From assembly GCF_027943255.1 (NCBI RefSeq), contig NC_072896.1:124527879-124591878 (forward strand): 64,000 nt of DNA. The letters run 5' to 3'. Positions 1 through 10,985 of the stretch are shown here, in pieces. Under the pieces are notes generated by a model that worked only from the letters and a program-made list of their open reading frames with translations, was not told the origin of the DNA and did no database searches. Source of the DNA: Anastrepha obliqua. Its lineage: Eukaryota > Arthropoda > Insecta > Diptera > Tephritidae. The position numbers and the translations under genes were made by a program. Positions within the stretch are counted from its first letter, which is position 1; each line of letters opens with the position of its first letter.

Positions 1-438
1 CATAGTTGCTTTCGAATTTCATAAATTATTAAATCGTAATGAGATAAAACCGAAAACAAAAGCTTCCAAATAGTTTGAGATAGAAATTATTGAACTAAAT
101 GCATATTGGGCACCCAATCTTCTTCTCACAATTGCACCCCTTTAACAACTAAAAATTTGCCATTTAGAAAACTCAAAAAACTGTTTTTAATAAATGAAAT
201 ATATTAAAATATTGTCGAAGAATAAAACGTTGCTTATTGGAAAACACTTTCGAATTACGCCCATTTTGAATAGGGTGTGCGATATATTAAAAAGTTGCTG
301 GCAGGCACTTCGGTACTTTGCTAAACTTTTAAACCCAACGTATTTTAACAATTCGTATAGCAACATAGCTTTTGACAATCAAGTCTCTTTAAGATTTCTA
401 AATTCCTACTGAAGTTATTCGTTACACAGCGCGAACTT
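1..438. other. AT-rich non-coding sequence
   Basis: AT-rich unique-looking sequence. The two short overlapping ORFs on opposite strands near 190-410 have no recognisable motif and look like chance. I see no repeat, RNA gene or exon here. Confidence 0.5.
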
Positions 439-1345
439 TGTTGTTGTTGTTATAGCAGTTTACTAAGCCCTGCCAGTGCGGTGTAGCCACCGATCGTCAT
501 CGTCCAACTCATCCAAAGGTAGGCCCAGGAAATGTGCTATTTCGACTGGTTGGGTCCAGATGGGGAGAGCTGTTAGGTGAGTATGTGAATAGGTGGTTAG
601 TATCGTGCGGCGTGCCTTCACATGTTGGTCTTATATTGAATATGTCGGGATCGATTTTACGAAAGTAGGAGTTCAACGCTTAAGGTGATGGGAATCCCCC
701 GCCTTTCAATTTCCAAACTCATTGCGGTGCTCACTGGTCACTGGGTAAATCAAGCTTGGAATTCCGTACAACCGTACAATGCTGTGGGGATCCTGCAGAG
801 AAAGAGACTGCAAATGTCCGGCTCTGGCGGCTAGGCACTTGAGATTCCTTAGCATGACCTTTGGGAATGACTTGAAGAAATTCTCCAGCCTAGATCCCTT
901 TTCTCTCTCCACTACATCAACAGCACTGGATGGTTGTAGAAGGTTTTCTCTTCCTAAAAATTTTCTTTTCACAGGTAATGGTCCACATTATGGTATCAAA
1001 ACGGCACGTAAGTGCTACTTGAAGTGTGCCTGCGGCACTCTTGCCATTTTACCTACCTACCTATCTAGGAGTTCAGCCTACTAAAGTATTCAGATCGTAA
1101 TTGAGCCAAAGTTATGCGGGTTTCGCGAGGCTGCTGATGCATTTAGTTTGTAACAGGTGGTGTTTGGCTTCCGATAACGGCATTCGGGGGTTGGGAGTTT
1201 AGGAAAGTGTTAAGAGTTTCCCGATGGATGTCGCTTGATTGCTGTTTATATACTGTCCGGTCCACCAACTCCCAGACGCGGACTTTGTAAGTGTGACTCA
1301 TCAAATGGACATGAAAAACTAAACTAAACAACAATTCTTACAAAC
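439..1345 (-). mobile_element. Jockey-superfamily LINE, 3' end of ORF2 and 3' UTR (interrupted)
   Basis: Read on the minus strand, 1345-1076 and 675-439 translate in pieces to the C-terminal tail of a Jockey-type ORF2: a stretch resembling DIHRETLNTFL, then AQLRSEYFSRLNSY, then a Cys/His-type end with GTPHDTNHLF. The minus-strand sequence finishes in a CAA-type simple tail, seen on the plus strand as TTGTTGTTGTT at 439-450. There is no reverse transcriptase domain left, so the copy is strongly 5'-truncated. It is split by another LINE end at 676-1065. The clade assignment rests on remembered similarity of the tail and is less certain than the LINE call itself. Confidence 0.6.
676..1065 (+). 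mobile_element. LOA-like LINE 3' end with 10-bp target-site duplication
   Basis: A 5'-truncated LINE end inserted in the surrounding minus-strand LINE. The flanks repeat TAGGAGTTCA at 666-675 and 1066-1075, a clean 10-bp target-site duplication. The plus strand holds a decayed copy of the region after the RNase H domain: SKLIAVLTGHW, later CPALAARHLRFL and SSLDPFSL, matching the Cys/His tail seen intact in the long LOA-like element at 24.9 kb. The 3' UTR ends in ACCTACCTACCTATC, a CCTA-type tail. Frameshifts separate the pieces, so nothing is translatable. It is younger than the LINE it sits in. Confidence 0.72.
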
Positions 1346-1667
1346 TCTTACTCACCGTCACGTTTTTGTGTTTTCGTAGGCAAAAATTTGCAAAATTCTT
1401 GCGTTTTAGCTGCTTTTTATGCATTCGAGAAATATTTTAATTTGATGAAAGATTTTATTGGAAAAGTAAAATATATCACGCCCTCTTTAGGTAGGTGTGC
1501 GAGCACAATATTTTTTATTTTCCTCGGTAGCGCGAGGCAAACATAGCTGATAGCTACCGCCTTACTATTCTTTTAAACAGCTTAAGCAGGATTTTTAATA
1601 AAAGCATTAAAAATAAAATATCTCTGTTCTTAGACACTCACAAAGTTATAAAAAAAAAATTATAAAA
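1346..1667. other. AT-rich non-coding sequence
   Basis: No ORF, repeat family or RNA gene recognised. Several short A-runs. Confidence 0.45.
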
Positions 1668-1956
1668 ATAATTGGCGCGTACATTTCTGTTAGGTATTTA
1701 GCTGAGCTCCTCCTCTTATTTGTGGTGTGCGTCTTAATGTTGTCGCACAAATGAAGGGACCAACAGTTTCAAGCCGACTCCGAACGGCAAATGGTTTTTA
1801 TGAGGAGCTTTTTCGTGGCAGAAATACACTCGGAGGTTTGCCATTGCCTGCGAAGGGGGGCCGCTATTAGAAACAAATTTTTGTATTATTTGATGTTCGT
1901 CTACGGAGATTACCAAATGGTATTCACGCATCAGCCCATTCGGTTACGGCGGCCGC
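1668..1956 (-). mobile_element. tRNA-derived SINE (family S1), near full length
   Basis: Copy of the commonest repeat of the window. On the minus strand it opens with a tRNA-like head (GCGGCCGCCGTAACCGAATG...) and closes with the family 3' end, here degraded to ACGCGCCAATTAT. Compared with the other copies the B box region (around 1895-1905) is mutated. The body carries the family block with GCCGTTCGGAGTCGGCTTGA and ACGCACACCACAAATA. Head-to-tail length is about 290 bp. No clear target-site duplication is visible. Family function: a Pol III-transcribed non-autonomous retroposon that needs a partner LINE. Confidence 0.8.
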
Positions 1957-2059
1957 TACACACAAAACAACAGCACGACTCATCAGATTAAATGAATCTG
2001 TAATCACGTCAAGTCTGATTTTTATCATAAGAAATCAACCAGTTTAAAGCTTCTTCACG

Positions 2060-2838
2060 TTGAGAAAGCTTGAAGGACTTATTTACAAATTAGTAAATTT
2101 GAAATATCTGTTACCTCTAGCAAAAATCATAAATAGTTTTTTAAAAGACTGTTACTTTTGTGTTTGCCTGAACGGCGAATATTCTTATATGATCGAATTA
2201 TCCGCTGGAGTTCCCCAAGTTTCGGTATTTGGTTTGTTATTATTATTTTCGCCGGCTGGGGCCGCAAAGTACCACAACAAATAAATTCCATTAGGATCAA
2301 TTCCAGGCTTTAAGCTTTATTTGCGGCCATGTCAGCGAATCGTCAGCTGCTATGAATTAATCGTACAGGTTTCGGCTCAAAGATTCCTTGGATCGATCTC
2401 TACCGCGTGGGCCTTATGGATTCCAGTCTAAGAAGATTCTGCTGATGTCAGTCGCAAAGTTTCGCAAAGTATGACCAATCCATCACGTAAAGTACAAACA
2501 AGAGCAAGCAAATCTGGCAATTAAAATGTTGTATCCCTTAATAAATAGACTGTCAAGATTAAGCGTTGTCTATATTGTATTTTAGCCAATAATAATATAT
2601 TCCTGCCCAGCCTGGAGTAATATTACAAAGTCGCATGTCAAAAAACTGCAAATCTGTCAAAATAGGAAACTTCAAATGATGATCTGCACCAGAAAGCTTC
2701 ATGGCGAGTCAAAAACTAAAATTGTCTTAGATCAAATATAAACTTTGCCTGAAAAATTTAAAATTCATTGCAGTTTTTCAGACAACCTGCTAGTATCTGA
2801 GGATTTCTTTTGCAGTGTTAAATTAAGCGACGGTACTT
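2060..2838 (+). mobile_element. Degraded non-LTR reverse transcriptase, Jockey superfamily
   Basis: The plus strand preserves a decayed Jockey-type ORF2. Near 2190-2250 the peptide AGVPQVSVFGLLLLF corresponds to the GVPQGSVLGPLLF motif of the reverse transcriptase palm. Further on, about 2520-2730, pieces read as a LINE C-terminal region (KLQICQN, KLHGESKTKIVLDQI) with stops between them. The segment 2590-2838 is repeated in diverged form at 4868-5115, just beyond the SINE and DNA transposon that separate the two copies. The catalytic YxDD box is not recognisable. No 5' part is present. Confidence 0.6.
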
Positions 2839-2855
2839 AAATGCGGCGGCTTCCC

Positions 2856-2916
2856 TAGCCGAATGGGTTGGTGCACTACTATTCGGAATTCACAGAAAGA
2901 ACGTCGGTTAGAATCT
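2856..2916 (+). promoter_or_regulatory. Internal Pol III promoter (A and B boxes) of SINE S1
   Basis: A box at 2856-2867 (TAGCCGAATGGG) and B box at 2906-2916 (GGTTAGAATCT), about 38 bp apart, the spacing expected of a type 2 Pol III promoter. The B box has lost the central C of GGTTCGAATCT that other copies keep, so this copy may be weak. Confidence 0.65.
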
Positions 2917-2965
2917 CGATGAAAGATCAAAATTAAGAAAAAGATTTTCCTAATAGCGGTCGAAC

Positions 2966-4667
2966 CAAGGCATATCTATACAAGGTAATAGCAGTTGTAC
3001 AAAAACAAAAAGTTACATGTATTTTGTTCTTGCTTTTTTGGCACAAGTGTCAAAATAGTTATTTCCAAGGCGAATTGGATTGTGAATAGTAAATAAACGC
3101 AAACAACTTTTTTCATGATAACAAAGTGTTCGATTTTGTTATTAAATGAATAAGCAGAGCAGATAAAAAGAAATTTGCGGAGAGATAAGTGTAAAAGTAC
3201 ATTTTGAATATTATTAATATCTTGCAGACAGAAATTATACATGTGAATCATCATCAACATTTGTGGGTCTGCGTTGGGGTGATGTGCATGTAAATGCAAG
3301 TAAGCAAGGAAATACTTCCTATATGCAGCACCTGCTATGAGGATTTCATAACTCCAAATTGAAAAAGCTGCCGAAAAGCTAGTGAATAAAGGGATACTAT
3401 AAAAATTATCGGCAAATGTTATTTGAATAAATTAAAGATGAAAAACTAAATCGATTTTTTTCTATATCAGTTGTGAAATTCTTTATTACGTTATAAAATA
3501 TCGTTAAACTAATAATTATTACAGACTGTGTATATACAAAGGAAAATAAAATGGTATTCTTAAAATACAAAAGAAGCACATAATTTATTTCTGAACAATT
3601 TTTCGAATTAGCCATATTTTATTTAAGCTTAAAGGTTTACAAACTACTTTTGCCTTTTTTATTACAATTTCTTTACTTAACTTATAGAATTGATGTTGAC
3701 TATGATGAACTATACTATGATAACTTTATGAATTACATTCGTTCTGTACTACACAAAGCTAGCGTTATAATAATATAACTACATGTACATATACATATAC
3801 ATATATATATGTACCAAATAGACACGTGGGTATGAGGAGAACACATATGTATAAGTTGGTTTGCATGCAGGGGAAAACTGTTTGCTAATTTACGAATTAA
3901 AAGTGGATTTGTTCGCATATAAAAAATTAGTTTATTTCAAACTAATAACTATTTGGATTTTGGATGTAATGATTTGCGCTTCATGCTATCCTTACAATCG
4001 GGCACTGAATGGGGCCGTCTTTTGCAGAAAATGTGTCCTACTCGCAATTGCGGATATGTTCTTTAGTGCCATAACATTGCGAAAAAATATTTCAATATTT
4101 TTACCATCAAATATATCCATTCCGTCATCGTAAGCACCAATCTATTTGAAACAGTGTCCATTTACCGCAAATAAGCAACCAGCCATTATTAGTGTTTTAA
4201 ATTGACATTTAAATTGTTCATCTTCATTCCGTTGACTCATTTGTAATGTAACCCCCAATTGAAGCCACTACACACCAAAGGACTTGCGTTTTATTCAAAC
4301 GTATTGGGACTAATGAAATCCATAACCATCACTGAGATCTGAAACATAAATTGAAACACATAAGACAAAAAGAAAGGAAAGGAAAAAAGAACCCATTTTG
4401 CTTACCATCGTTTTGCGCACAATACACATTTCACCATATTTGCATTCAACAATGCAATAATATTTACTATGATATTATGTACGGATAATCTTTATTTTTT
4501 GTGTTTCAATATAACTGCTACAAATACTTTGAGTAACAATGTAGAAACAAAGAAATATGTAAACAAAGCAAATTCGCCTTGGCACAAATTTTTGACAGAA
4601 ATGCCAATTCGCTCAAGGCGAATTAATTAGCTCTTCTAATGATACTACCTTGTATAGATATGCCTTG
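2966..4667. mobile_element. Non-autonomous DNA transposon with 22-bp perfect TIRs and 8-bp TSD
   Basis: Positions 2966-2987 and the reverse complement of 4646-4667 are identical over 22 bp, starting CAAGGCATATCTATAC. The element is flanked by GGTCGAAC at 2958-2965 and 4668-4675, an 8-bp target-site duplication lying within the SINE. An 8-bp duplication and ends starting CA fit the hAT or P superfamilies; I cannot choose between them. The subterminal regions hold repeated CAAGGCGAATT motifs in both orientations (around 3067, 4575 and 4601), as transposase binding arrays often do. No transposase fragment is recognisable in 1702 bp, so it depends on an enzyme encoded elsewhere. Confidence 0.82.
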
Positions 4668-4867
4668 GGTCGAACCTTGGCAGGCAATGGCAAACCTCCG
4701 AGTGTATTTCTGCTTTTCCTCATAAAAATATCTGCCGTTCGGAGTCGGCTTGAACCTATAGGTCCCTCCATTTGTGGAACAACATCAAGACGCACACCAC
4801 AAATAGGAGGAGGAGCTCGGCCAAACACCCAAAAAAGGGTGTACGCGCCAATTATATATATAAATAA

Positions 4868-5115
4868 TATTATATGTCTGCCCACATAGAGTACGAAGTC
4901 GCATGTGAAAAAACTGCAAATCTGTCAAAATAGGAAACTTCAAATGATGCTACGACTCCCATGGGATTTCTGCACCAGAAAGCTTCATGGCGAGTCAAAA
5001 ACTAAAATTGTCTTAGATCAAATACAAAATTTTACAGAAAGGTTGTAATTTTTCGAATAACCTGCTAGTATTTGAACTTTCTTTCGTAGTGTTCAATTAA
5101 GCAGCGGTACTTAAA
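4868..5115 (+). mobile_element. LINE end, diverged duplicate of 2590-2838
   Basis: Matches 2590-2838 over about 240 bp, including shared CAAATCTGTCAAAATAGGAA and ACCAGAAAGCTTCATGGCG. This copy keeps a block CTACGACTCCCATGGG near 4957 that the first copy has lost, so the two have diverged independently. The translation reads LRLPWDF then KLHGESKTKIVLDQI, a Jockey-type ORF2 C-terminus. The duplicate is far too long to be a target-site duplication of the SINE between them. Confidence 0.65.
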
Positions 5116-5459
5116 GGCGTAAAGATTAACTCTGGTTTGTGAAATCTGAAGCGTAGGTATTTCATAGTAGTTTTGCCTTTGAAAAAATCTTTTAAGAAAC
5201 TGGAACGTTTTTCTAGTTAATAATTGTAAGCTCCTTCTAATCGTGCAAAGAACTGGCAGTTAATTTTGAGAGGAAGTTGCAAGTTTTTACTAGATAAATT
5301 TTTACTTTTAAGAATTTGCCAGTATGAAAAAAAGTCGTTCACTAGCATTTACTCATACAATACAGATTAAAAGTAGAATTTTGGGAAACACTGTACAGAA
5401 AACGTTTATATAGGAATACGTTCATTTGAGAAAAATGTGCAGTTGTACTTACTATAGAT
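5116..5459. other. Unassigned sequence
   Basis: No recognisable protein, repeat or RNA feature. It may include the decayed 5' part of the Tc1-like element that follows. Confidence 0.35.
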
Positions 5460-5910
5460 TGTCACACAGTTGAGAAGGTGGTGTTATGCTTTGGGGTGCC
5501 ATATGATTTGGAATTTGAAGTCACTAAAACGACAGCCAATTCCGATAGTGAAGTTTAAGTGGAAATTTAGTGACTTATTTAGGCCTTTCCGGCAGGATAA
5601 TGTTTCTATTTACAGAGCAAAGGTGGTTAAAACTAAAACTACTGCAATGTCTACCGAGCTCACCGTACTTGAATATAATGGACACCAGAAAAGTTTACAA
5701 GTCTGGACCTCGATGACGAGAAGCGTTGATTTCTGCGAAAAAATCTGCTTGGCCTGAAATATCCTTCCAGTACTTACCGAGTCTATATAATTCTGTTCTA
5801 CATATCATTTTCGAGATAATTGAAGCTCACGGCGGTAAAACTATTGTTGAAAGTGTGCGCTACAGTTTTCATTCTCTTTATAAGCAAGGCGTCCATAAGT
5901 TCTTTTAGAA
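5460..5910 (+). pseudogene. Tc1-like transposase remnant
   Basis: Three landmarks of Tc1-type DDE transposases occur in the right order on the plus strand, in shifting frames. At 5474-5505 the sequence reads GGGVMLWGAI, the block around the region after the first catalytic Asp. At 5588-5630 it reads FRQDNVSIYRAK, corresponding to the FQQDNAPxHxA motif with the second Asp. At 5760-5850 it reads QYLPSLYNSV then EIIEAHGGKT, the C-terminal tail. The N-terminal DNA-binding domains and terminal repeats are not visible. Several stops and frame changes make it non-functional. Confidence 0.7.
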
Positions 5911-6397
5911 AAGAAATATATGCTTGTAGGAATTATAATTTTCATAAAACGATCTTTTGAATGTTTACAAGAGTTATTCGTCTTCCACGCAAGGACGCCA
6001 GCGCTCGCCAGTTTTTTGCTTGGTTGGCCAAGAAACTATTCTGGGAGGAGCAAACTTAAAATTTAACTAAGCGATAAAAAAGCAATATTTTCTTTGCATA
6101 AATTCCCAATTGACTTACTAGGGTGGTACCTCGGCGCCCCCATTGCTGTCTAAACCAACCTTGAACTAAGTAGTTCAACACTACGGCTTTGAAGCCACAG
6201 TATACCAGGACCAATCCAACGAAAATAAGCAATGAAAAAGCTTTGATGATAAGATGAAAAATTAAACAAAGTCTACAGGCCCGTAGTACGATCAAATGGT
6301 ACCTAATAATTGTTTTACCAAACATTTGCTTCCTTCAGTCTCCACCTCATGCCAACTGCCAGCATTCAAGGTGACTTATGTTTACACATATTTTCGT
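5911..6397. other. Unassigned non-coding sequence
   Basis: No feature recognised; the short minus-strand ORF at 6056-6325 is hydrophobic but has no family signature or plausible context. Confidence 0.35.
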
Positions 6398-6599
6398 TTA
6401 ATTGAATTTTAAACTCCTGTCCAAGCATAATTTTACTTCACTCCAAAACCATGCCATAACCGTCAAAAATGACTTTCCCCACAATAAGAGAAGAAGAAGT
6501 TGATACCCTGGTATGGAGTGGCAATAGCACCGGCAACTGGCAACTGCATGCAAGATTAATTGAAATTTTATGAGCCTCACATTTTTGCGCGCGCAGGCA

Positions 6600-6808
6600 T
6601 AAACAATCAGCGAAACCACCTTTTGCCAACCCTTGAGGTCATTGAAGGTGAAACCATTGCCATCGTGGACACTGACATCAACACCGCAGTCAAAGCCGAA
6701 GTCGTAGCCGTGGCCATAACTTTGGGTCATTGCTGGTGCTGTGTCATTGTTGGTGCAGACGCACCAAGCCAGTGCAATGACAATGAAAGTTGAGCCGAGA
6801 CCGCGCAT
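6600..6808 (-). CDS. Candidate first exon of a small secreted protein (weak)
   Basis: A minus-strand ORF starts at 6808 with a good signal-peptide pattern: MRGLGSTFIVIALAWCV (short basic start, hydrophobic core, small residue near a possible cleavage point), followed by an acidic, Gly/Asp-rich stretch (GHGYDFGFDCGVDV). About 85 bp upstream, near 6890 on the minus strand, TCAGTC resembles the arthropod initiator. The frame stays open to 6398, but the composition changes after about 6600, so an exon end near there is possible (a GGTGGT donor-like site lies near 6620). I do not recognise the family. Chance ORF is a real alternative. Confidence 0.25.
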
Positions 6809-8928
6809 CGCAGGAAAATCACTTGAAAAATGGCAAACACATTAGACAAATGAACTGCGAGACGGGCACGGGACATGTTTTGGGCGACGGGTCGACTGAC
6901 TGGCACACTAGGCATGGAGGCAGAGATCTCTTCAAATGGCTCACGCGTACACGGCGTACTCCCGTCTGAAGGACGGACTACAACCGCTGACAAATGAGTG
7001 ATCTCGCTGACGCGATCCTGCTGACGCGTCAAATACAAATTAATAGACTGTGAAATCATTTAGGTGTAGTTGTGTGAGTGTGTGTGTGTGGCTCATGCCA
7101 GTCGGGTCTCCAGTCGCCCGTTTAAATCCCATTTAGGCCGGACAACATGCCTCGCAGCTTTACTGAGTGCTAAGCGCTTTTGCAGGCGTTGAGCGCTTCA
7201 AGCCTAGTGCTGACTTCAGCAGCCACTACGGCGACGAGCCGCGACGAATGTGTGTGTGTGTGTGCATGTTCGTTATGTGTGTGTATCATTTATCGCTGCC
7301 AATTATGGCGTAAATGTGCCTACGATTTTTCACACAAATTTGACATTCGCAAATCTGCAAACGTCAGTGCGGCGGCAAGTGGGCGGTGCCAAGCGGGCCA
7401 AACATTCATCGCGCTGACTGTGTGGCCGGCTAAATAGTGAACGGACAACATGCGGCAAGCGGCACACAAAAGTAAATCTCAAATTGATTTTTAATGTCGA
7501 AATTAACCCAAATTGAAAATATTCGCTTTCTGCAGTTGTGGTTTGCGGCCTTTGGCCTGGGAACTTGCAACAGCGCAGATGCCTTTGATGGAATTCATAT
7601 TTTTAATGCTTCATTTGTTATTTTTAATTTTTTCTTGTTTTTGTTTTTTTTTTTTTTTTGTTTTGATTATGTTGGAATTTTTCACAAAGCTACACCTGCC
7701 CCAAGCGGTAAAATTAACGAGCCACTCAACTGTTGGACCAGCCAAGAGCCAGCGCTTATAAGAAACCACTATTTGAAATTTAACACTTAAACTTGTTGAT
7801 ATTTGTCAGTGTCAAGTGTCAAAAGTAATTACGAAAAATGAGGAAGGGTGGTGACGTGGTTATTGCTGTTGTTGTTGCAATTGCATTAGTACACGCCGGG
7901 TGCATATCGCGTCACCTTATTATGCAGGAAATTCTGCTTGTAATTTGGCTTCATTTCGCTTATCGAGCAACGCAAATGCGACTCCAAAACACTTGCATCC
8001 TGGCATTTCCTTGGAATATTCCTTTACACTCACCCCTGAAATAGATCAACGGCGTGGATAAGCTACAAATAAAGCCACAATATTAATACTTACTTATTCT
8101 TGCTTTTTAACTCTCATCTTCCACCGGCACCCTCCCCGCGCCTTCCACTTTTATCATGCGCAATTGCTTGCTTTCTTGGTGTGTTTCGCGAAATGTGCGA
8201 ACTCATTTAAATTGGCTCAACGAGTTGACAATGCGTATCCTTTTGCTTGTGTCCTTATTACGAGGATATTTCTGCCTGCTCAGCGGTTTGGTTAATCCAC
8301 AGAACTCCTTTCAGCAGCTGCGCATAATTTTTTAACGCCAACAGCGTCACAAATTTACATCGATTAATACGTACCACGCACACATACATACACACACACA
8401 CACACATATACAGATGCACGCGCATTTACATGCATTCACGCAACTCACACTTGAACTTGTCATAATCGCCTGCGCTGCGTGCTCTCCGCCTTCTCTCTGT
8501 TATGCTTTTCCGATATGTTAACGAGTGTCCTTTCATTTCGCAGTCAACAGCGAACGCGGCGAAACCTTCATGATAATTGCGTGCTTAATTCAAAGCGATA
8601 ACATTTTTCAGTCGACACAATTTCAGTTGTTGACGCTTAATTTAAATTGAAATTCCGCTGATAACTTCGCTCGCTTCTTCTTTGAGGGTGAATTTATTTA
8701 TGTGGTTATCTGTATTTTATTACTTCGCATTTCTTTTCGGACAGTAAATGGTAATGCATTTTTTATTTCTATATTTTATTCCAATACTGGTATTTATAGA
8801 TTTGTGGTGTTGTGTTTCTCATTTCGAGTTATAACTTTGCTAGCCCGAACTCTTCTATCGAAGGATAATACCAAACACAAATCAAATTTAAACAGAGGTT
8901 GTTATAAATGGATTAAAAAGAATACTTA
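6809..8928. other. Unique-looking non-coding DNA with TG/CA microsatellites
   Basis: Sequence of host character without repeat-family matches I can recognise. Contains TG runs near 7078-7093 and 7248-7262 and a CA run near 8392-8406, a T-run at 7646-7660, and many short ORFs without motifs. Could be intergenic or intronic; no splice-supported exon can be defended. Confidence 0.5.
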
Positions 8929-9023
8929 TATATAATTGGCGTTTACAGCTTTTTGGTATGCCTCTGGATGTGGTTCCACAAATATAGGGACCAACAGTTT
9001 TAAGCCGACTCTGAACGGCTGAT
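8929..9023 (-). mobile_element. SINE S1, 3'-end fragment
   Basis: Minus-strand fragment covering the last ~90 bp of S1: plus-strand order TATATATAATTGGCG, then CCACAAATATAGGGACCAAC, then AAGCCGACTCTGAACGGC. The tRNA head is missing, consistent with 5' truncation on insertion. Confidence 0.75.
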
Positions 9024-9239
9024 GTGAAATCAAAACGAATCTAATAAAGATTATTTTTTACGTTATATTGATTTTTTTTAATTAAAACATATGATTGCGT
9101 TTAATTCATCCAAAATATTGCACATGAAAAGTTTCATATTCAAAATTAAGAATTGCACTAAGGACATTACGAAAAGCATTAGAGATTGATAAATTTGAGT
9201 AATATAAAAATATTGATTTAAAGTACAAAGCCAAGTTCT

Positions 9240-10256
9240 CGAAAAAAAGGAAACAATAAGAAAACAAAAAAAAAAAAAAAAATAAAAGAAAAGAAAAAAA
9301 AATCGTAATAAAAAATTAAAAACAGTATAAGAAAAAATTAAGACCAAAAATAAAAGCGTAATACAAGAAAAATAGTAACAAAATAAAAGAAAAATAAAAG
9401 AAAAATGTAAGAAAAAAGGTGAAAGAAAAATGTAACACAAGAATCAAAAAATTAAAAAAAAAAACAAGAAAAACATACGTGAAAAAAGAAACATATAAAA
9501 AAATAGCAAAAAAATTAAGGAAAAATATAAGAAAAAAATTTATAAGAGATGGAAATATACGAAAAAAGTAAGAAAAATAAGAAAAAAAGATGAAAGAAAA
9601 ATACATAAACAAAAATAAAATTAAAAATACTAAAGAAAAAATATCAAATATAAGAAAAAAAGAAGAAAAAAGAAGAAGATAAAATAAAAATAAATAATAA
9701 TAAAAATATGAAGTATAAGGAAAAAATATAAAAGGAAAATATAAGAATATGATAGTAAAAAATAAAAGAAAGAAACAATAAAAATAAAAATTAATAAAAA
9801 ATAAACAAAAAGTTTAAGAAAAAATGTGAGATAAAATATAAAAGAAGAATATAAGAAAAAAAAAGAATGCGAAACAAATAATGGAGAAAAATACAATATA
9901 TATATATATAAAAGAATGAAAACACACAAAAAATATGAAAAAAAAGAAAGATGTACGAAAAAAAAATAAATGAGTAAAGGAAAATATAAAAAAAACCAAA
10001 ATATAATACAAAATGAAAGAATAATACAGGAAAAAAATAAAAAATAAGATAAGGTAAAGGAAATATATGAGAAAAAAATATAACAGAAAAATATATGAAA
10101 AAATACTAAGAAATAAAAAAATATAGAAAGATAAATGAAAAATATATGAAAAAAATTTAAAGAAATAAGAGAAAATAAAAATAAACAAAATAAGAAAAAT
10201 GAAAAAAAAAATAAAAATACAAAAGATAAATATAAGAAGAAAATAAAATAAAATAA
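9240..10256. repeat. A-rich, strand-asymmetric degenerate minisatellite
   Basis: About 1 kb in which the plus strand is almost entirely A, with G and T interspersed and hardly any C. The recurring pattern is a loose unit such as ATAAGAAAAA or GAAAGAAAAAT, about 10-16 bp long, too diverged for an exact period. The opposite strand gives long but meaningless Phe/Leu/Ile/Ser/Tyr ORFs (up to 240 codons). The same composition resumes at 13089-13170 and 14612-14712, so the tract was once continuous and was broken by a Helitron and a LINE. Confidence 0.75.
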
Positions 10257-10756
10257 TCTATATATATAAAAATGAAATGATGATGTACGCATTTTTTTGG
10301 GCCGATACGAGGCCAATTTTATTCGTTCTTTTTTCATATTATAGGGATCCACTAGGGGAAGGTTTTTAGCAAAAAAAAATTTCTTTTAAATATTTTCTTC
10401 ATATAAAAAAAAGAAAAAATCAAAATATTGTACAAAACAAAACTTGCTCGATTCTTAGATTAAAGTAAGTTTCGAATCGACATTCATTTTATGTGTACAA
10501 CTTTTTTTGAATTTTTCGTTATTGTATACAGAAATTTCAAATGATTCGAATGAAAAATTTTTTTTTTTTTATTTCTTCCATAAAATATTACATATGTCGT
10601 TAGAAAATAAGTAATTTGATTTACAAAAAGATGGAATGAGAGTGATATTGAAGGGCCAATGCCCCCAAGCTCATTTAAAAGAAATATATACAATACATAT
10701 TATTTAAAAACAAGTGGTTAACAAACAATGACATATACGATTAGTTGACAATTGAT

Positions 10757-10985
10757 TACATGGATTTTGCAAGATCTGTTGGTGTTTGACGGTTAAGCCG
10801 ACTTTGGGTAGATTTTTCTTTATTTGGTAGTCTTCTCATCATAGGATTTGTATGCGTTAATAGTCTATTTATGTGTCTTCTGCTAGCGCTTTGTATTGTT
10901 TCATCAATAGTATCGATGTCAAGGTCGCGATGAATATATGCGTTAGGTATGTACCAAGGTGCATTAGTTAAGGTCCTAAGTATTT
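10757..10985 (-). pseudogene. Jockey LINE ORF2 C-terminus captured in the Helitron
   Basis: On the minus strand the sequence reads LRTLTNAPWYIPNAYI, then HRDLDIDTIDETI, then a basic tail ending in DLAKSM and a stop at 10757. NAPWYIPN followed by RDL is a hallmark of the end of Jockey-type ORF2; the Jockey copy at 44.2 kb has GAPWYIRSSNLERDL at the same place. Upstream of the APWY block the frame is lost. The piece lies wholly inside the Helitron and in reverse orientation, so it was either captured or inserted there earlier. Confidence 0.75.

Larger units (their letters stand above)
2843..4862 (+). mobile_element. tRNA-derived SINE S1, split by a DNA transposon
   Basis: The only plus-strand S1 copy and the clearest for the tRNA head. 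The A box TAGCCGAATGGG at 2856-2867 fits the consensus TRGYNNARNNGG exactly; the B box GGTTAGAATCT at 2906-2916 differs from GGTTCGANTCC by a few bases. The 5' part runs to 2965 and the 3' part resumes at 4676, continuing through the family body to GTACGCGCCAATTA and a TA-rich tail at 4851-4862. The missing middle is explained by insertion of the 1.7 kb inverted-repeat element at 2966-4667. The SINE lies exactly between the two diverged copies of a LINE end. Confidence 0.85.

Noticed and set aside
2590..5115. The two ~240-bp copies as LTRs of a retrovirus-like element
   Set aside because: They encode the C-terminus of a Jockey-type ORF2, lack TG/CA ends, primer site or polypurine tract, and enclose a SINE and a DNA transposon.
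9078..10352. Long minus-strand ORFs (up to 240 codons) rich in Phe, Leu, Ile, Ser and Tyr, resembling membrane proteins
   Set aside because: They are translations of the complement of an A-rich simple tract; overlapping frames look alike and composition alone explains the lack of stops.
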